Assembly: GCA_019054805.1 (NCBI GenBank)
Contig: JAHQIY010000009.1
Coordinates: 2,294,001 to 2,358,000 of the forward strand
Reading direction: 5' to 3'
DNA from: Brachionus manjavacas
Lineage: Eukaryota > Rotifera > Eurotatoria > Ploima > Brachionidae
Length of the DNA stretch: 64,000 nt
The translations under genes were made by a program, and so were the position numbers. Shown here one piece after another: positions 13,401 through 21,999 of the stretch. Within the stretch, counting starts at the first letter, position 1. The number at the start of each line of letters is the position of its first letter. The notes under the pieces were generated by a model that saw only the letters and a list, made by a program, of their open reading frames with translations, did no database searches and was not told where the DNA came from.

Positions 13401-16400
13401 AATATCCTAAAAACGAAGTCTATTTTGAAAATTATAATCTAAGATAAATTTTAGCTAAAATACACGTTCTAGCTCCTTTATAAATCACTAATTTTTTGTT
13501 ATAACTTTGGATCCCATTTTAAAAAACTTTAAATCAAAAAATACGATCTTTGAATATTTTTTAAAACTCAGAATCTTATGGTCTAATTTTTAATAAAAGA
13601 AGCTCAGTAGAGGGAATTATATCTAACTGCTTTATGTTTTTCCATTTTGGTAGTGATGAAATCGAATATCAATATTTGGAACGAAATTCAAATAAATAAG
13701 AATTCAAAATAACATATTATTCAAATAAAATATTTTTAAAAAAAAATTTCGTTATTTGAAAAACGATTTTTTTGAATTAAATATTTAAATTGAAGAATAT
13801 TAAAAATAATAATTTAAATTAAAAAAAAATAGAATTTAATATTTGATTCTCCAAAAATTTGATTTTTGTTTACGATTTTTCTAAAAATCTAAAAAAATAT
13901 TCGAATTAGATTTTTTAAGTATTGTAAGTATTTTAAATGATAAAAGAATATTCATTTCCTTGACCAAGATACAAAAAAGGAAAATCTTGGTAGATGAATA
14001 GTGGCTTGGAAAATCTTTAAGAAAAATCTTGGTTTTTAAATTCGAAATTTGTAATTAGCTTTTTTTCGAGTTTCGATTTGCATAAAAATAATTAATTCAA
14101 TTTCATCACTACATTTTGATGTCAAAATAAAGGATAATTTTTACTATTGAGAGGAAAAATGATTTTTAGGAATATTTAGCAATATTTATCGTACGAATCT
14201 AAAATTTTTAAGATTTTTTTTGAAAATCTAATCTTTTCTTTGAGAAGAAAATCTTATTAAATCTTTAAAAATAATCTTATAAAAGAATAATTAAGATCCT
14301 AGATAATAAGCTAATGTATAAATTGATTAAATAATAAAGAAAATTTGTAAACTTTGTGGTAAGAATATAGATGGATCTCATGGTATTAAAATGCTTATGA
14401 CACGACGGCATAAAGAATTTAAATAAAATTAATTTTCTTTGCCGAGACTTGCATATTTACATACACATATCCGGATTTAAATTAAATTATTAATTATTTT
14501 TAATTCAATTTAAAAAACTTAATAATTAAAGATTTTTCTTTAATCATAGATCTTAAATTTTTAAAAATAATAATTTTTAAATGAAAAAAAAAGTAAAAAG
14601 ATACTAAGTGCAAAAAATTAAAAAAAATTGCTTCTAATCGCTTGCTTCTAATTGCTTCTAATTGCTTCTAATTAGTGATTAAAATCAATCTTTGTAATCT
14701 AACACTCAAATCGATATTTGAATAAGCAGCCTTTCGAATAAAAAAGTTCGAATGTATCATTTGAATATAAATACAATTTAAAAATGTATTTCAATATCAT
14801 TTTATTTTAATTAAAAATTGAATCTTAAAAATATTTGAATTTGCATTTGAAAAATATAAATAATTAAAAAATAAATTGAAAAATAAAAAAAATTAATATT
14901 AGTTTGAATTATAAAAATTTTCAAACAATAAATTGAGAAGTGTTGCTTGTTGCTTTTTCCAATCAACACAACTCTTCTAGCATTATTTGGACTTATTTTA
15001 TTAAGACGGTCCCATACACTACACTCGGCATAAGAAAAAGTTATTCTGATGGAACTTTTTTACTAAAAAGAGTACAAGTACAAAAAACTTAAAAGATAAT
15101 CTGAAAACGACAAAATAGATTTCCTTTTTTTTTCAAAATTATTCAAGCTCAATAATTTTAGCAGGTTCTATATTGTACGCTTTATCCAAGGTATGTAATT
15201 TTGAGTAGGATTTTTCTATTAATCTGTTTGCATTTGTACAATATACTAAATATAGCAACAACTGTTTCAAATATTTTATTCTAATTTAAATATTTTAAAT
15301 TTTTTTAATTAATTTTATTTTAAATTTTAAGGGTTTAATTTTTTGTATTTGAATTAAAAAATGCATCTTCTGTTGAAATAACATTATATAATATGTTTAT
15401 AAGCCATTTTCTTTGGGGCATTGCTATTCAGCTGAAAAACCAAAAAAAGAATTGAACAAAGATTTTAAAAAAATTTATTATAGATGCGAAGGTTATCTTC
15501 CTTGTAATGGCGGAGGCAATTCAGATGGTTTAATTCCACCGCTTAAAGTCACCAAAGAAAACAATTTAATCAAAAAAATTAGATGAAATTAAATCCCTGA
15601 CTTTTGAAACAAATGATCCTTCAAGAAAAATTTTATTAGTTGCCTAATTTTATCTTTTATAGGTAAAATTAGGCAACTAATAAACAGGACGCGAAATGCT
15701 TAAGCTGAAATAGGCTACAATACCAAAACTTTGACTTAGTTGGTAATACCTGGCAACATGAAAATGACTCATGAGGGAGAACAAATTTATTTTGGCGATA
15801 GAGGGAATTGCGACAAAAATTAAAGAAAAGAGTTATTTATTTAACAACTGAGCCGAATCTACCACTCTTGAGTTCGAATAATGACTGGTATATTGATGGC
15901 ATATTTGACGTGTCTTTAACTTTAATCAAACATGCTTAATCATTTCATATGATTTTTAAAGACACTACACTACCGAATCTACACGGCTTGTTACCAAACG
16001 TAAAAAAGATTTTCGGATGCAAAATTAATGGATGATTATTCATCTTTCTCAGTTTTTATGGAAAAAAACGCAAAAACAGAGGCCAAAAAGTTGACTGAAA
16101 GATGAAGACTTGAGAGAAACCTTTCGAAGAGCTCAGGCTCTAGCATTTTTAACGAAGATGAACAGAAAGGTTTTGAATTCATCGAAAGTCAAGAGTCCGG
16201 ATCAGCATATTCTTTTTTGTGTTATTCTGAGAATAACTATAAAAGTAATAAGCAGCAAAAGCCAGATATCCAATTCACTTTTGGAATCTTTATTTAAGAA
16301 TACAACTAGACTTACCACCTACTAAAAACAACATTGAGTTATTTCAATAGGAAAATAAAAAATTGACTACATTGGGTTCGTTATGGAATTATTTGAGTCA

Positions 16401-18042
16401 TTTGACTTAAGATTTTAAAATATTGAAAATTGATTTATTTTACATCAATGGTTTAATTATCAATCTTACAACTTAATTTATATTTCTTAATTAAAGTTTA
16501 AATTTAAAAAAAAATTCTCTTAATTTTTTTCTATTTTTAAATTAAAAATAAAACTCGTTCTATTTCACCAAAAAGCTTAATTTAAAATATTTATTTATTT
16601 ATATTGTATAAAAATTTTTGTTTAATAGTAAAATTTTACCCAAGTCGCTTCAACAAAAATTTTCCTAAAAACAATATTTTGTATTTGTTGCACTTTGTAT
16701 CTTTTAATTTTCCTTTCATTGTACTTTTGAAAATTAAAACTGAATTTGATGAATATCTGTTTATGTTATATTCAAAAATAAATAATATTTAAAATCTAAT
16801 TAATAAAAGTATCATAATTTTGGAAAAGACATGATTGCCACTACTTATCCTAATCCTGGTCGATAAACCTTCAAGTTAGGAGTTTTAGGTGATTTTTTAC
16901 AAGAAAGTTAGATCGTTTTGATAACAAAATTAAAATAACGACATGTAATAAAAAAAGTGACATGTTGGTTGTCCCAAAAACGCGGAATTGGAAGGAAAAC
17001 CCCTAAAACAGCAAAAAAATGAAATTAAATAATTGGCAGTAAAATTTTATGTGACTAAATTGTTCCAAATATATTGAGAATTAACCACCTTACTTAAACT
17101 TTTTCTGATTAGTAAAAATTGAATTTTCCATTTTTAAAAATAAAACTAATAATTTAAAAATAATGTAATTTAAATAATTATTTAACTAGACTTTTTTGAA
17201 AATACTATAATAAATCTTTTGAGTGAATCGCTGAAAATTCTTTTTCAATTTTGTTGACTGGAAAGTCAAATTTTTTTTCCATAAGTACATTAGTAATTAA
17301 AGAATTACCATTTAGTTCAATTGCTTTGGTGGTTGAATTTGAACCTGTCTGATCAAAAAAGCAAGAACATCTAGAACTTTTTTTTCAGATAAATAAATAT
17401 TATAAAATGCTTTAATAAATTCAAAAATTACTCATTAGATAGGAAAGATATTTTACGGTTGTAGGTAATTAGACATTTGAAAGCACACTTTTCTTTCGAA
17501 GTTGTGAAAAAATATGAGTTTTGATGAATTGGGAAATTTTTTTCAGTACCAATATATACTTTAGCCAAAGTCATATCTTCAATAAAATTAAAAAAATCAA
17601 ATTTTTTTTTTTTAGTATTTATTTTACTTTTAACTCGATATACTCTATTATAGGAAAAACAGCCACAAGTATAAGCCAATTCTTGGAAGCATTCACAGTC
17701 ACATCTAGAGCTTGATGTTGATCCAAGAGTTCCATATCGATTATCGCATGAACAAGTGTAATAAGTCGAATTTCTGGATAAATTGACTAATAAAATATCT
17801 TTGAAATTTATATAAAAAAGCTACTTGTATTGCGTTGCGGCGAATGTATATCCCAAATCATTACATTCTTTAAAACATGCATTTGGACTATTATTTCGAC
17901 TGAAAAATAAAGTTTCCAGTAAATCGGGAGCCAATCTTGAATCTCTGAAGCACCCAATGTATTCTGCTTTTTCAAAAATGCTAAATTGTTTTGACACATT
18001 TAAAGCAGCACAAAAAATAAAAATTATTCTAAGTAAAATCAT
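297..18042 (-). CDS. Gene 1: WSC/PKD/EGF single-pass surface receptor (23 exons)
   Basis: Exons, 5' to 3': 18042-17825, 17773-17628, 17576-17432, 17370-17309, 13360-13118, 12975-12804, 12753-12620, 12564-12411, 12362-12226, 12173-11865, 11813-11675, 7945-7815, 7768-7618, 7564-7431, 7381-7124, 6998-6854, 6719-6574, 6521-6374, 6325-6192, 6137-5844, 1409-1253, 1195-1119, 1054-297. Every junction is GT/AG, phases match and the lengths sum to 4392 nt (1463 residues plus stop). Domains in order: signal peptide, WSC1-2, PKD-like, WSC3-4, PKD-like, WSC5-6, PKD-like, WSC7-10, three EGF, a membrane helix and a basic then acidic tail. WSC domains bind carbohydrate in known proteins, so a glycan-binding adhesion or sensing receptor is likely; the ligand is unknown. 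Three introns of 3.7-4.4 kb are full of transposons. Joining exon 4 to exon 5 across 3.9 kb is inferred from phase and from the same order in gene B; transcripts could instead end at a stop at 17205. Confidence 0.8.
1953..2110 (+). pseudogene. Possible DNA-transposon transposase N-terminus (piggyBac-like?), decayed
   Basis: From ATG at 1953 the frame reads MSRRKTALQVLELLRNADD followed by an acidic D/E-rich stretch with two in-frame stops. A short helical start followed by an acidic low-complexity segment resembles piggyBac transposase N-termini. No catalytic part follows. The assignment is weak. Confidence 0.25.
2302..2479. mobile_element. Hairpin MITE, 178 bp
   Basis: The two ends are inverted copies of 38 bp: 2302-2339 begins GGTATTTGATTAAATC and 2442-2479 is its reverse complement with one or two mismatches. 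The interior has no ORF and carries a GAGTTTTTGCAGAGC motif that recurs inverted near 30850-30880, so related copies exist. No clear target duplication was found. Confidence 0.75.
4042..5150 (-). mobile_element. 5'-truncated LINE (endonuclease/RT class): RT C-terminus and 3' tail
   Basis: The minus strand reads reverse transcriptase motifs (GVPQGSVISPLLF, then LFADDLVTFF) near 4950-5130 and continues to a C-terminal domain at 4644-4228 (SLVGSILDYSF, AIQNTAVRSILK, NNDTPSN, TPLCNC). The 3' end has TTCTGAAGGAGCTTTAGC, then ACAGAAAACAAATAAATAA. The frame is broken at several places, so it is dead. The protein resembles the LINE at 52827-56186. It lies antisense to no host exon, inside intron 20 of gene 1, and is itself interrupted by a 50-bp insertion at 5001-5050. 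Confidence 0.8.
5001..5050 (-). mobile_element. 50-bp LINE-tail insertion with 11-bp target duplication
   Basis: This piece is only the last part of a LINE 3' tail (CTGTACCGAGCTAGAGCTCC plus the A/T-rich end) and is flanked by direct repeats TTGTTTCTTTT at 4990-5000 and 5051-5061. It interrupts the RT frame of the host LINE between the RT core motif and the FADD motif. It is an extreme 5' truncation of a related LINE. Confidence 0.8.
5844..7945 (-). CDS. Gene 1 exons 12-20: rest of WSC5 to WSC9, with PKD-3
   Basis: Exon 12 opens with QQCRCG and completes WSC5 when joined to exon 11 (codon AG|T). Exons 13-14 are WSC6, ending EYCGG. Exon 15 is PKD-3 (SFNRSGNYTVKVRL). Exons 16-17 are WSC7 (YQGCFYD, then KFCACMNKFGSYN and CGG). 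Exons 18-19 are WSC8. Exon 20 carries all of WSC9 without an internal intron. Exon lengths and phases all fit, with introns of about 48-135 bp. The reading frame is open throughout. Confidence 0.87.
8407..8515 (+). mobile_element. SINE, 3' part only
   Basis: This is the plus-orientation body and tail of the SINE described at 10545-10832, sharing TTGCTCAAAAA, AAAAGGAGATAAGCGCC and the TATCCACTA end. The tRNA-like head is missing (5' truncation). Confidence 0.75.
8940..10330 (+). mobile_element. LINE reverse transcriptase remnant, GC-richer than its surroundings
   Basis: The readable RT core at 9687-10229 has FLDFQKAFDKV, SYLSGRKQR and GVPQGSVLGPLLFVIFIND, followed by FAYDSKL where active elements have FADD, so the catalytic aspartate pair is damaged. 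Upstream pieces in shifting frames (9069-9640) read VFKKGDKTDP and other RT N-terminal motifs. The end is a run of TTA repeats at 10312-10330. The base composition is nearer 45% GC, unlike the neighbouring DNA, which fits a younger arrival or a lineage with different base use. It lies antisense to gene 1, within intron 11. Confidence 0.85.
10545..10832 (-). mobile_element. tRNA-derived SINE, near full length
   Basis: Read on the minus strand it starts GCCCGTATAGCCGAATGG (A-box-like TAGCCGAATGG) and has a B-box-like GGTTCAAAACTC about 40 nt on, then an unrelated body and the tail GGAGATGAGCGCC...TAGGATATAATAGGGACAAT. The head fits a Pol III promoter from a tRNA, but lacks a complete cloverleaf. 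Partial copies occur at 8407-8515 and 59533-59622. Confidence 0.8.
10874..11221. mobile_element. MITE with GGTTGTGAAGTTC-type ends
   Basis: The left end GGTTGTGAAGTTCAGTAC is matched by the inverse of the right end (GGTTTTGTGAAATTCAGTAC). A second, inner inverted pair (GCAACATTCAAAGTTGCATC near 10980 and its inverse near 11105) makes a nested hairpin. The end motif GTGAAGTTC recurs at 46732 and 61407. There is no ORF. Confidence 0.65.
11675..13360 (-). CDS. Gene 1 exons 5-11: PKD-1, WSC3, WSC4, PKD-2, first half of WSC5
   Basis: Exon 5 is a PKD-like beta-sandwich (ending GTFEVKISIRN). Exons 6-7 form WSC3, whose second half reads KCYC...CECVC...FCGC. Exons 8-9 form WSC4, ending CPGNSTQLCGG. 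Exon 10 is the second PKD-like domain. Exon 11 is the first half of WSC5 and stops at a phase-2 donor after ILGA; its partner is 3.7 kb away at 7945. The seven exons are separated by introns of roughly 50-145 bp. No stop or frameshift was seen. Confidence 0.85.
13361..17308 (-). other. Gene 1 intron 4 (3.9 kb) with MULE remnant
   Basis: It joins exon 4 to the PKD exon if the phase-1 sites are used. Besides the MULE at 15380-16330, 13361-15380 and 16330-17200 hold AT-rich sequence with no supported gene. A 19-bp match (TTGGTAGATGAATAGTGGC) links 13990 to exon 8 at about 12500 and may be a relic of a copied exon. A short array of TTGCTTCTAA units lies at about 14635-14675. Confidence 0.55.
15380..16330 (+). 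mobile_element. MULE transposase remnant with FLYWCH-like finger
   Basis: Plus-strand pieces in changing frames give an N-terminal Cys/His segment (YYRCEGYLPCNG), then WYIDGTFDVSLTLIKHA typical of the first DDE aspartate region of Mutator-like transposases, then a KIFGCKINGxLFIF / FRRAQALAFL segment typical of the MULE core. Stops and shifts are frequent, so it is dead. A second MULE fragment lies at 56201-56690. Confidence 0.65.
17309..18042 (-). CDS. Gene 1 exons 1-4: signal peptide, WSC1 and WSC2
   Basis: The start at 18042 opens with a hydrophobic signal peptide (MILLRIIFIFCAALN). WSC1 follows: YIGCF and an NACFKEC core in exon 1, then CSC and CDCEC...CGC in exon 2. WSC2 begins in exon 3 (VYIGTEK, KCAFKC). 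Its second half is degenerate: after CSCFFDQ the later cysteines are missing, as in the matching exon of gene B. The splice donor at 17307-17308 (G|GTAATT) is phase 1 and fits the PKD exon at 13360. If it is skipped, the frame reads about 34 more residues to a TAG at 17205-17207, which would give a short secreted form. The 265 bp upstream, between this start and the RS-rich ORF, is the likely promoter; no core motif stands out. Confidence 0.8.
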
Positions 18043-18307
18043 TTTATTTAAAAAAAATCTTTTGACTCTGATTTATATGAAAAAAAAACTTATTTTGTTT
18101 TTATTCTAGGACTCATCTAAATTTATGAAGTTGAAAAAAAATGTCTAAAATAAATGTCTAAAAAAGCTATTTTAACAATTGATTTCAACATAAAAACAAC
18201 ATCAGTCTATAATCTGGGTTTTTTCATTTAAAATTTCTAAAATTTATTTTATAATAAAATAATATATGTTTAAAATCTAATTAAATAAAAATTTTTAGCT
18301 AAAAATC

Positions 18308-18739
18308 TTAATCATCTGAATTTCTCTCTTCTGGTTCCCGAGATTTACTTCTGTTATCATTATCGGATCTTGAACAACTGCTTTTACTTCTGTGCTTTCC
18401 ATGTCTCTTTCCTTTTCCGTGTTTTTTTTTTAAAGATCCACTTTCATCTCTACTTTTTCTTTGTTCATTTTCAGAACCTGAACTTTGACTTTTTCTTCTA
18501 TGCCTTCTTCCTCTACTGTGTGTTCTTTCGCCAGACCCACTTTTATCTCTGTTGTGCTCTAAACTTCTTTTGCGTTCTTGACTTTTGGATTTATCTCCAC
18601 TTTGGCTCCTACTCTTACGTCTGCTTTTTCCATGTCTCTTTTTTTTTTCTAATCTTTCTTTTCCCTCATCATCACTCTCAGATTTAGCTTCATGGATGCT
18701 AAGCGCTTCAAATGTTCGACTTCTTTCTTCATCTGACAT
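18308..18739 (-). CDS. RS/K-rich small basic protein, 143 residues
   Basis: An uninterrupted single-exon ORF from ATG at 18739 to TAA at 18308. It starts MSDEERSRTFEALSIHEAK, then is dominated by Arg, Ser, Lys, Gly and His in repeating KKRHGKSRRKS / RGRRHRRKSQSSGSE-type segments, and ends acidic (NSDD). Such RS/RG composition is seen in splicing-associated and RNA-binding proteins, but there is no folded RRM. An open frame this long in AT-rich DNA with such biased composition supports a real gene. It lies 265 bp upstream of gene 1 on the same strand, so it could share a transcript or be an independent gene. Confidence 0.6.
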   Translation of the reverse strand: MSDEERSRTFEALSIHEAKSESDDEGKERLEKKKRHGKSRRKSRSQSGDKSKSQERKRSLEHNRDKSGSGERTHSRGRRHRRKSQSSGSENEQRKSRDESGSLKKKHGKGKRHGKHRSKSSCSRSDNDNRSKSREPEERNSDD

Positions 18740-18822
18740 TTTTCTTCTTCCGATTCAAAAAAAAATAAACTTTATTTAAATCATTTTATTAGTAATAAAT
18801 TACGCCTTTATTTTAAACGTAT

Positions 18823-21800
18823 TTAAATAAATTTTTCAATTTTTTTTAACAAATTAATTATGAACAGGTAAGATTTTAGCTAAATATTATTTAGGAACAA
18901 AATTGGAATATTTTCTAAATTTTATGATAAATATCTTCACAAAAATGCGTAGGACTAAGATCTGAATAAAATTTAAGTTCAAAATTTAACAGTCAAAATT
19001 TGAAAATTAATAAAAATTAATTAATTAAAATGAAAAAATGAAATTTTTTGTCAAAAACACGAACAACAAAAATTTAAAAGTTAATACTTTAATTTTCTTA
19101 AAAAAATTGATTCTTATGATTTTTGTTTATACGTATATTTAATTAAATGATCAGCTTTTTTCGGCTTTTTAGTGATATTTTTCTTGAGAAAAATGTTCAT
19201 CACATCATTGAAAATTATTAGTGCACCTAGTGACACCAAAAACGCAATACTGATTATAGTGCTCGTCTTAATAATTGTTTGAATAAAGACTAATTCTTTA
19301 TTCTTAATTTCACACTCTGATCCAGAATAATGCTTAAGGCACCGGCATTCGGGAAAGCCAGTTGCATTAACTCTACAATAACCATTTTTTGAACAAGTCT
19401 TATTCTCACACAAATTTATCTCTTTTTCACAATGTTGACCGTAGAAATTTTGGCTGCACAAACACACATAGTCATACTTAATTTGGTCTAACTTGATAAA
19501 TTTTCAATTGGAGAAGTTGTTTCTTGTGCATCGAGAATTGTTGTAGAAACAGTTTCTATGTAAAAAAAAATTTAATAAAAAATCAATCTTTAAAATGCTA
19601 CACTTTTTAGGAAAAATAATTAGCAAAAAAAAAGTATAATAATGCGAACTCTAATTATTTCAATTTTTTATTTACCTTTTATTAGAAATATTTTACCACA
19701 ATTATCTTTGATTTCATTTTTATAGTCATTTCCACAATAACAAATCCTAATAAAAGTAATTTAAAAGATGATAAAAAATTTTTTTGTCAATTATTACTTA
19801 TTTATGAATTGGGCAAGTTTAAAATTTATTTTAAAGCAAAAATTAATGCACTGCAGTTCATCTAAAAATCTCGGCGAAATAACTTGGTGCAAAAATGTAA
19901 AATTGCAGACTTGTTCTTCGAAATAATTTTTCCCATTTGAAATTAGTTCTTGTGGAATTTCTAAAATAAAATTTTAAATTAAACTAAAATTTAAAAATAC
20001 AAAATTATTTAACCATTTATTGTGTATTGATCTGCTTTTTGAATGTTTCCATTATAGTGTCCATCTATACTGGCTTCTAAGCCGCAATTAATAGAATTTG
20101 AACTTGCAAAGTTTGAATAAAAATTTTTTAAGCAAAAACATTTTGTCATCATAGAAGCTAAAATGCTGGAATTCATGAGTTTGCAAAAAATTGCACATTT
20201 AAAAGCCGAATTATTCTTGAAATCAATAAAAATTTCTTCAAAAGCAGGATCAAAATGGACACATCCAGAATGGTTAAGATAAAATCTTTTCATGTTTGTT
20301 TCCAATTCTTTATGATTGACTTTAAAGACACTTTTTAGATAATAATCAGATCCACCCTCTCCGCCAAGTTCCCTGAAGTCACAATTTGAATTGCTGTAAT
20401 CAATTTCTATTATTTTGTATTTTTCGTCCGAGCAATAGCACTCGGCTGAAGATAAACTTGAGAAAATAAAAAAATAAAATTTCGAAATGATTTACCATAT
20501 TAATTAAACAATTCATTTTATTTTAAAATTATTTAAAATTATAATTGTTTTTTATTATTATTCATACTGTTAAATATTAATCCTAAAATAATCACCTGTT
20601 TCGAAAATGGCTTCTGTAAAATGATTTATCTCTACAGGCTTCTAAACATTTTAAATTTGTATTTTGTGTAAGCATCTCCAAACCTGTTTTATTTACTGTT
20701 GTACACTCTGAAAACATTCCATAATAATACGAAGCTTTTAATTTAATTTTTTAATTTTTTTGTACTTTTTATTGAAAAAAAATTTAAAGTTTACCTGGAT
20801 CAGAAATATAAACTGAAAAAGGATAATAAACTTTTCCTCCACAAAATTCACTGATATTACCCGGACATTTAAGATCACAATTATTTGCTTTATTATACGA
20901 TCCAAATGAATTTCCACAAGAGCATTGATATTGATTGTAAGTTGCGGAAAAGTTATATCCAAAATTTGAACAAACAATTTGGCACATCTCGTTGGTCATT
21001 TTGTTCTTATTCACAAAAACGAGATCATTTATTTCATAAGGAATTGTGTCATAATAACAACCTTGATAGTCATTCTCATGATCAATTTCTAATGAGCTTC
21101 TTGTGACTTTTTTTTTAAAGCTCAGTAAATTAGTTAACTAGAAAAATTTTGAAAAATTGCTTACCTTCAATAAAAACGGTATTATTAAATGGTATCTGTT
21201 GAAATGCTGAAAAAATTCTAAATTTTCCTGTTCTATTGAATGTTTTGTTGACTTGAAGCAAACAATTTAAAGCAAGCGAATACTGGCGAACATCAGAATC
21301 CCCAAAATCCACCAAAAGCGTATAATTGAAATCAAAGTGCTGATCTGAGGTAACATTTATTAGACAACTAATTTCTAGATATTTTTCGCAGGTTTTAGGG
21401 CACATTAAATCAAATTTTAAATCTTTATCAATTAGTGAAATTAATATTAATTACAAAAATTTAAAATAAAATACTGATTATTTGATAGACACTATTTCTA
21501 AAATAGCCACCACATGTTTGGTTATGATTACCATTGCATTTCATGTCACAATTTAGCTCATCATCTTGATTGTTTTTATCAAGTGAATTAGAACAAGTGC
21601 ATAATGTTCTGAATAAGGAAGAAAATTTTTATCAATTTTATTTATTAACAAATGAAGCTGTGAGAATGCATTTTTTTACAAAAAGTATTTAAAATAATTT
21701 AATTTAATAAATGGACTATTTATCTTAAATTTGTTTTTTGACATAAGTTTGTTTTATTAAATTTAATTATTTAAAATAATTTGTTTAATTTTACAGTAAA

Positions 21801-21990
21801 CTTAAATGCATAAAAAAATTTTAAATTTGAAAAAAAAAAGTCGATGAGTCCCTATTTTATTATTTTTTTTTAAATTTTGAGTGATCGAATTTTTACGTCA
21901 TTTAACACATATCCAAATTTCAAATTGATTTGAGCAAAGCAATTGAAAAGCTTCTATTTTTAAAAAGTAACAAATTTTCCTTGGATAATT
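18823..21990 (-). repeat. Segmental duplication, copy A
   Basis: It matches 42088-45580 at about 98-99% by eye over exons and introns alike, apart from a 355-bp deletion at 19487. The left edge is near TTTAAATAAATTTTTCAA and the right edge at CCTTGGATAAT. A LINE begins just beyond the right edge. Confidence 0.92.
19114..21608 (-). pseudogene. Truncated duplicate of receptor gene B (WSC6b to EGF/TM)
   Basis: It contains homologues of gene B exons from WSC6 second half (21608) through PKD-3, WSC7, WSC8-9, WSC10 and the EGF/TM exon. Exons upstream of WSC6b are absent. In the last exon a deletion equivalent to 42727-43081 of gene B removes EGF1 and EGF2 and puts a TAG (19488-19490) right after IENLSS, so the membrane anchor cannot be reached. 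The WSC8-WSC9 exon is intact here (LKSVFKVNHKELE), whereas gene B carries a 1-nt loss. If transcribed it would make a soluble WSC protein; a dead copy is more likely because no 5' end exists. Confidence 0.85.
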
Positions 21991-21999
21991 AGCAAATCC

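Noticed and set aside
17205-18042. Separate complete small secreted WSC gene
   Set aside because: Possible, but the phase-1 donor at 17307-17308 and the identical exon order in gene B favour it as the 5' end of gene 1; recorded as an alternative.
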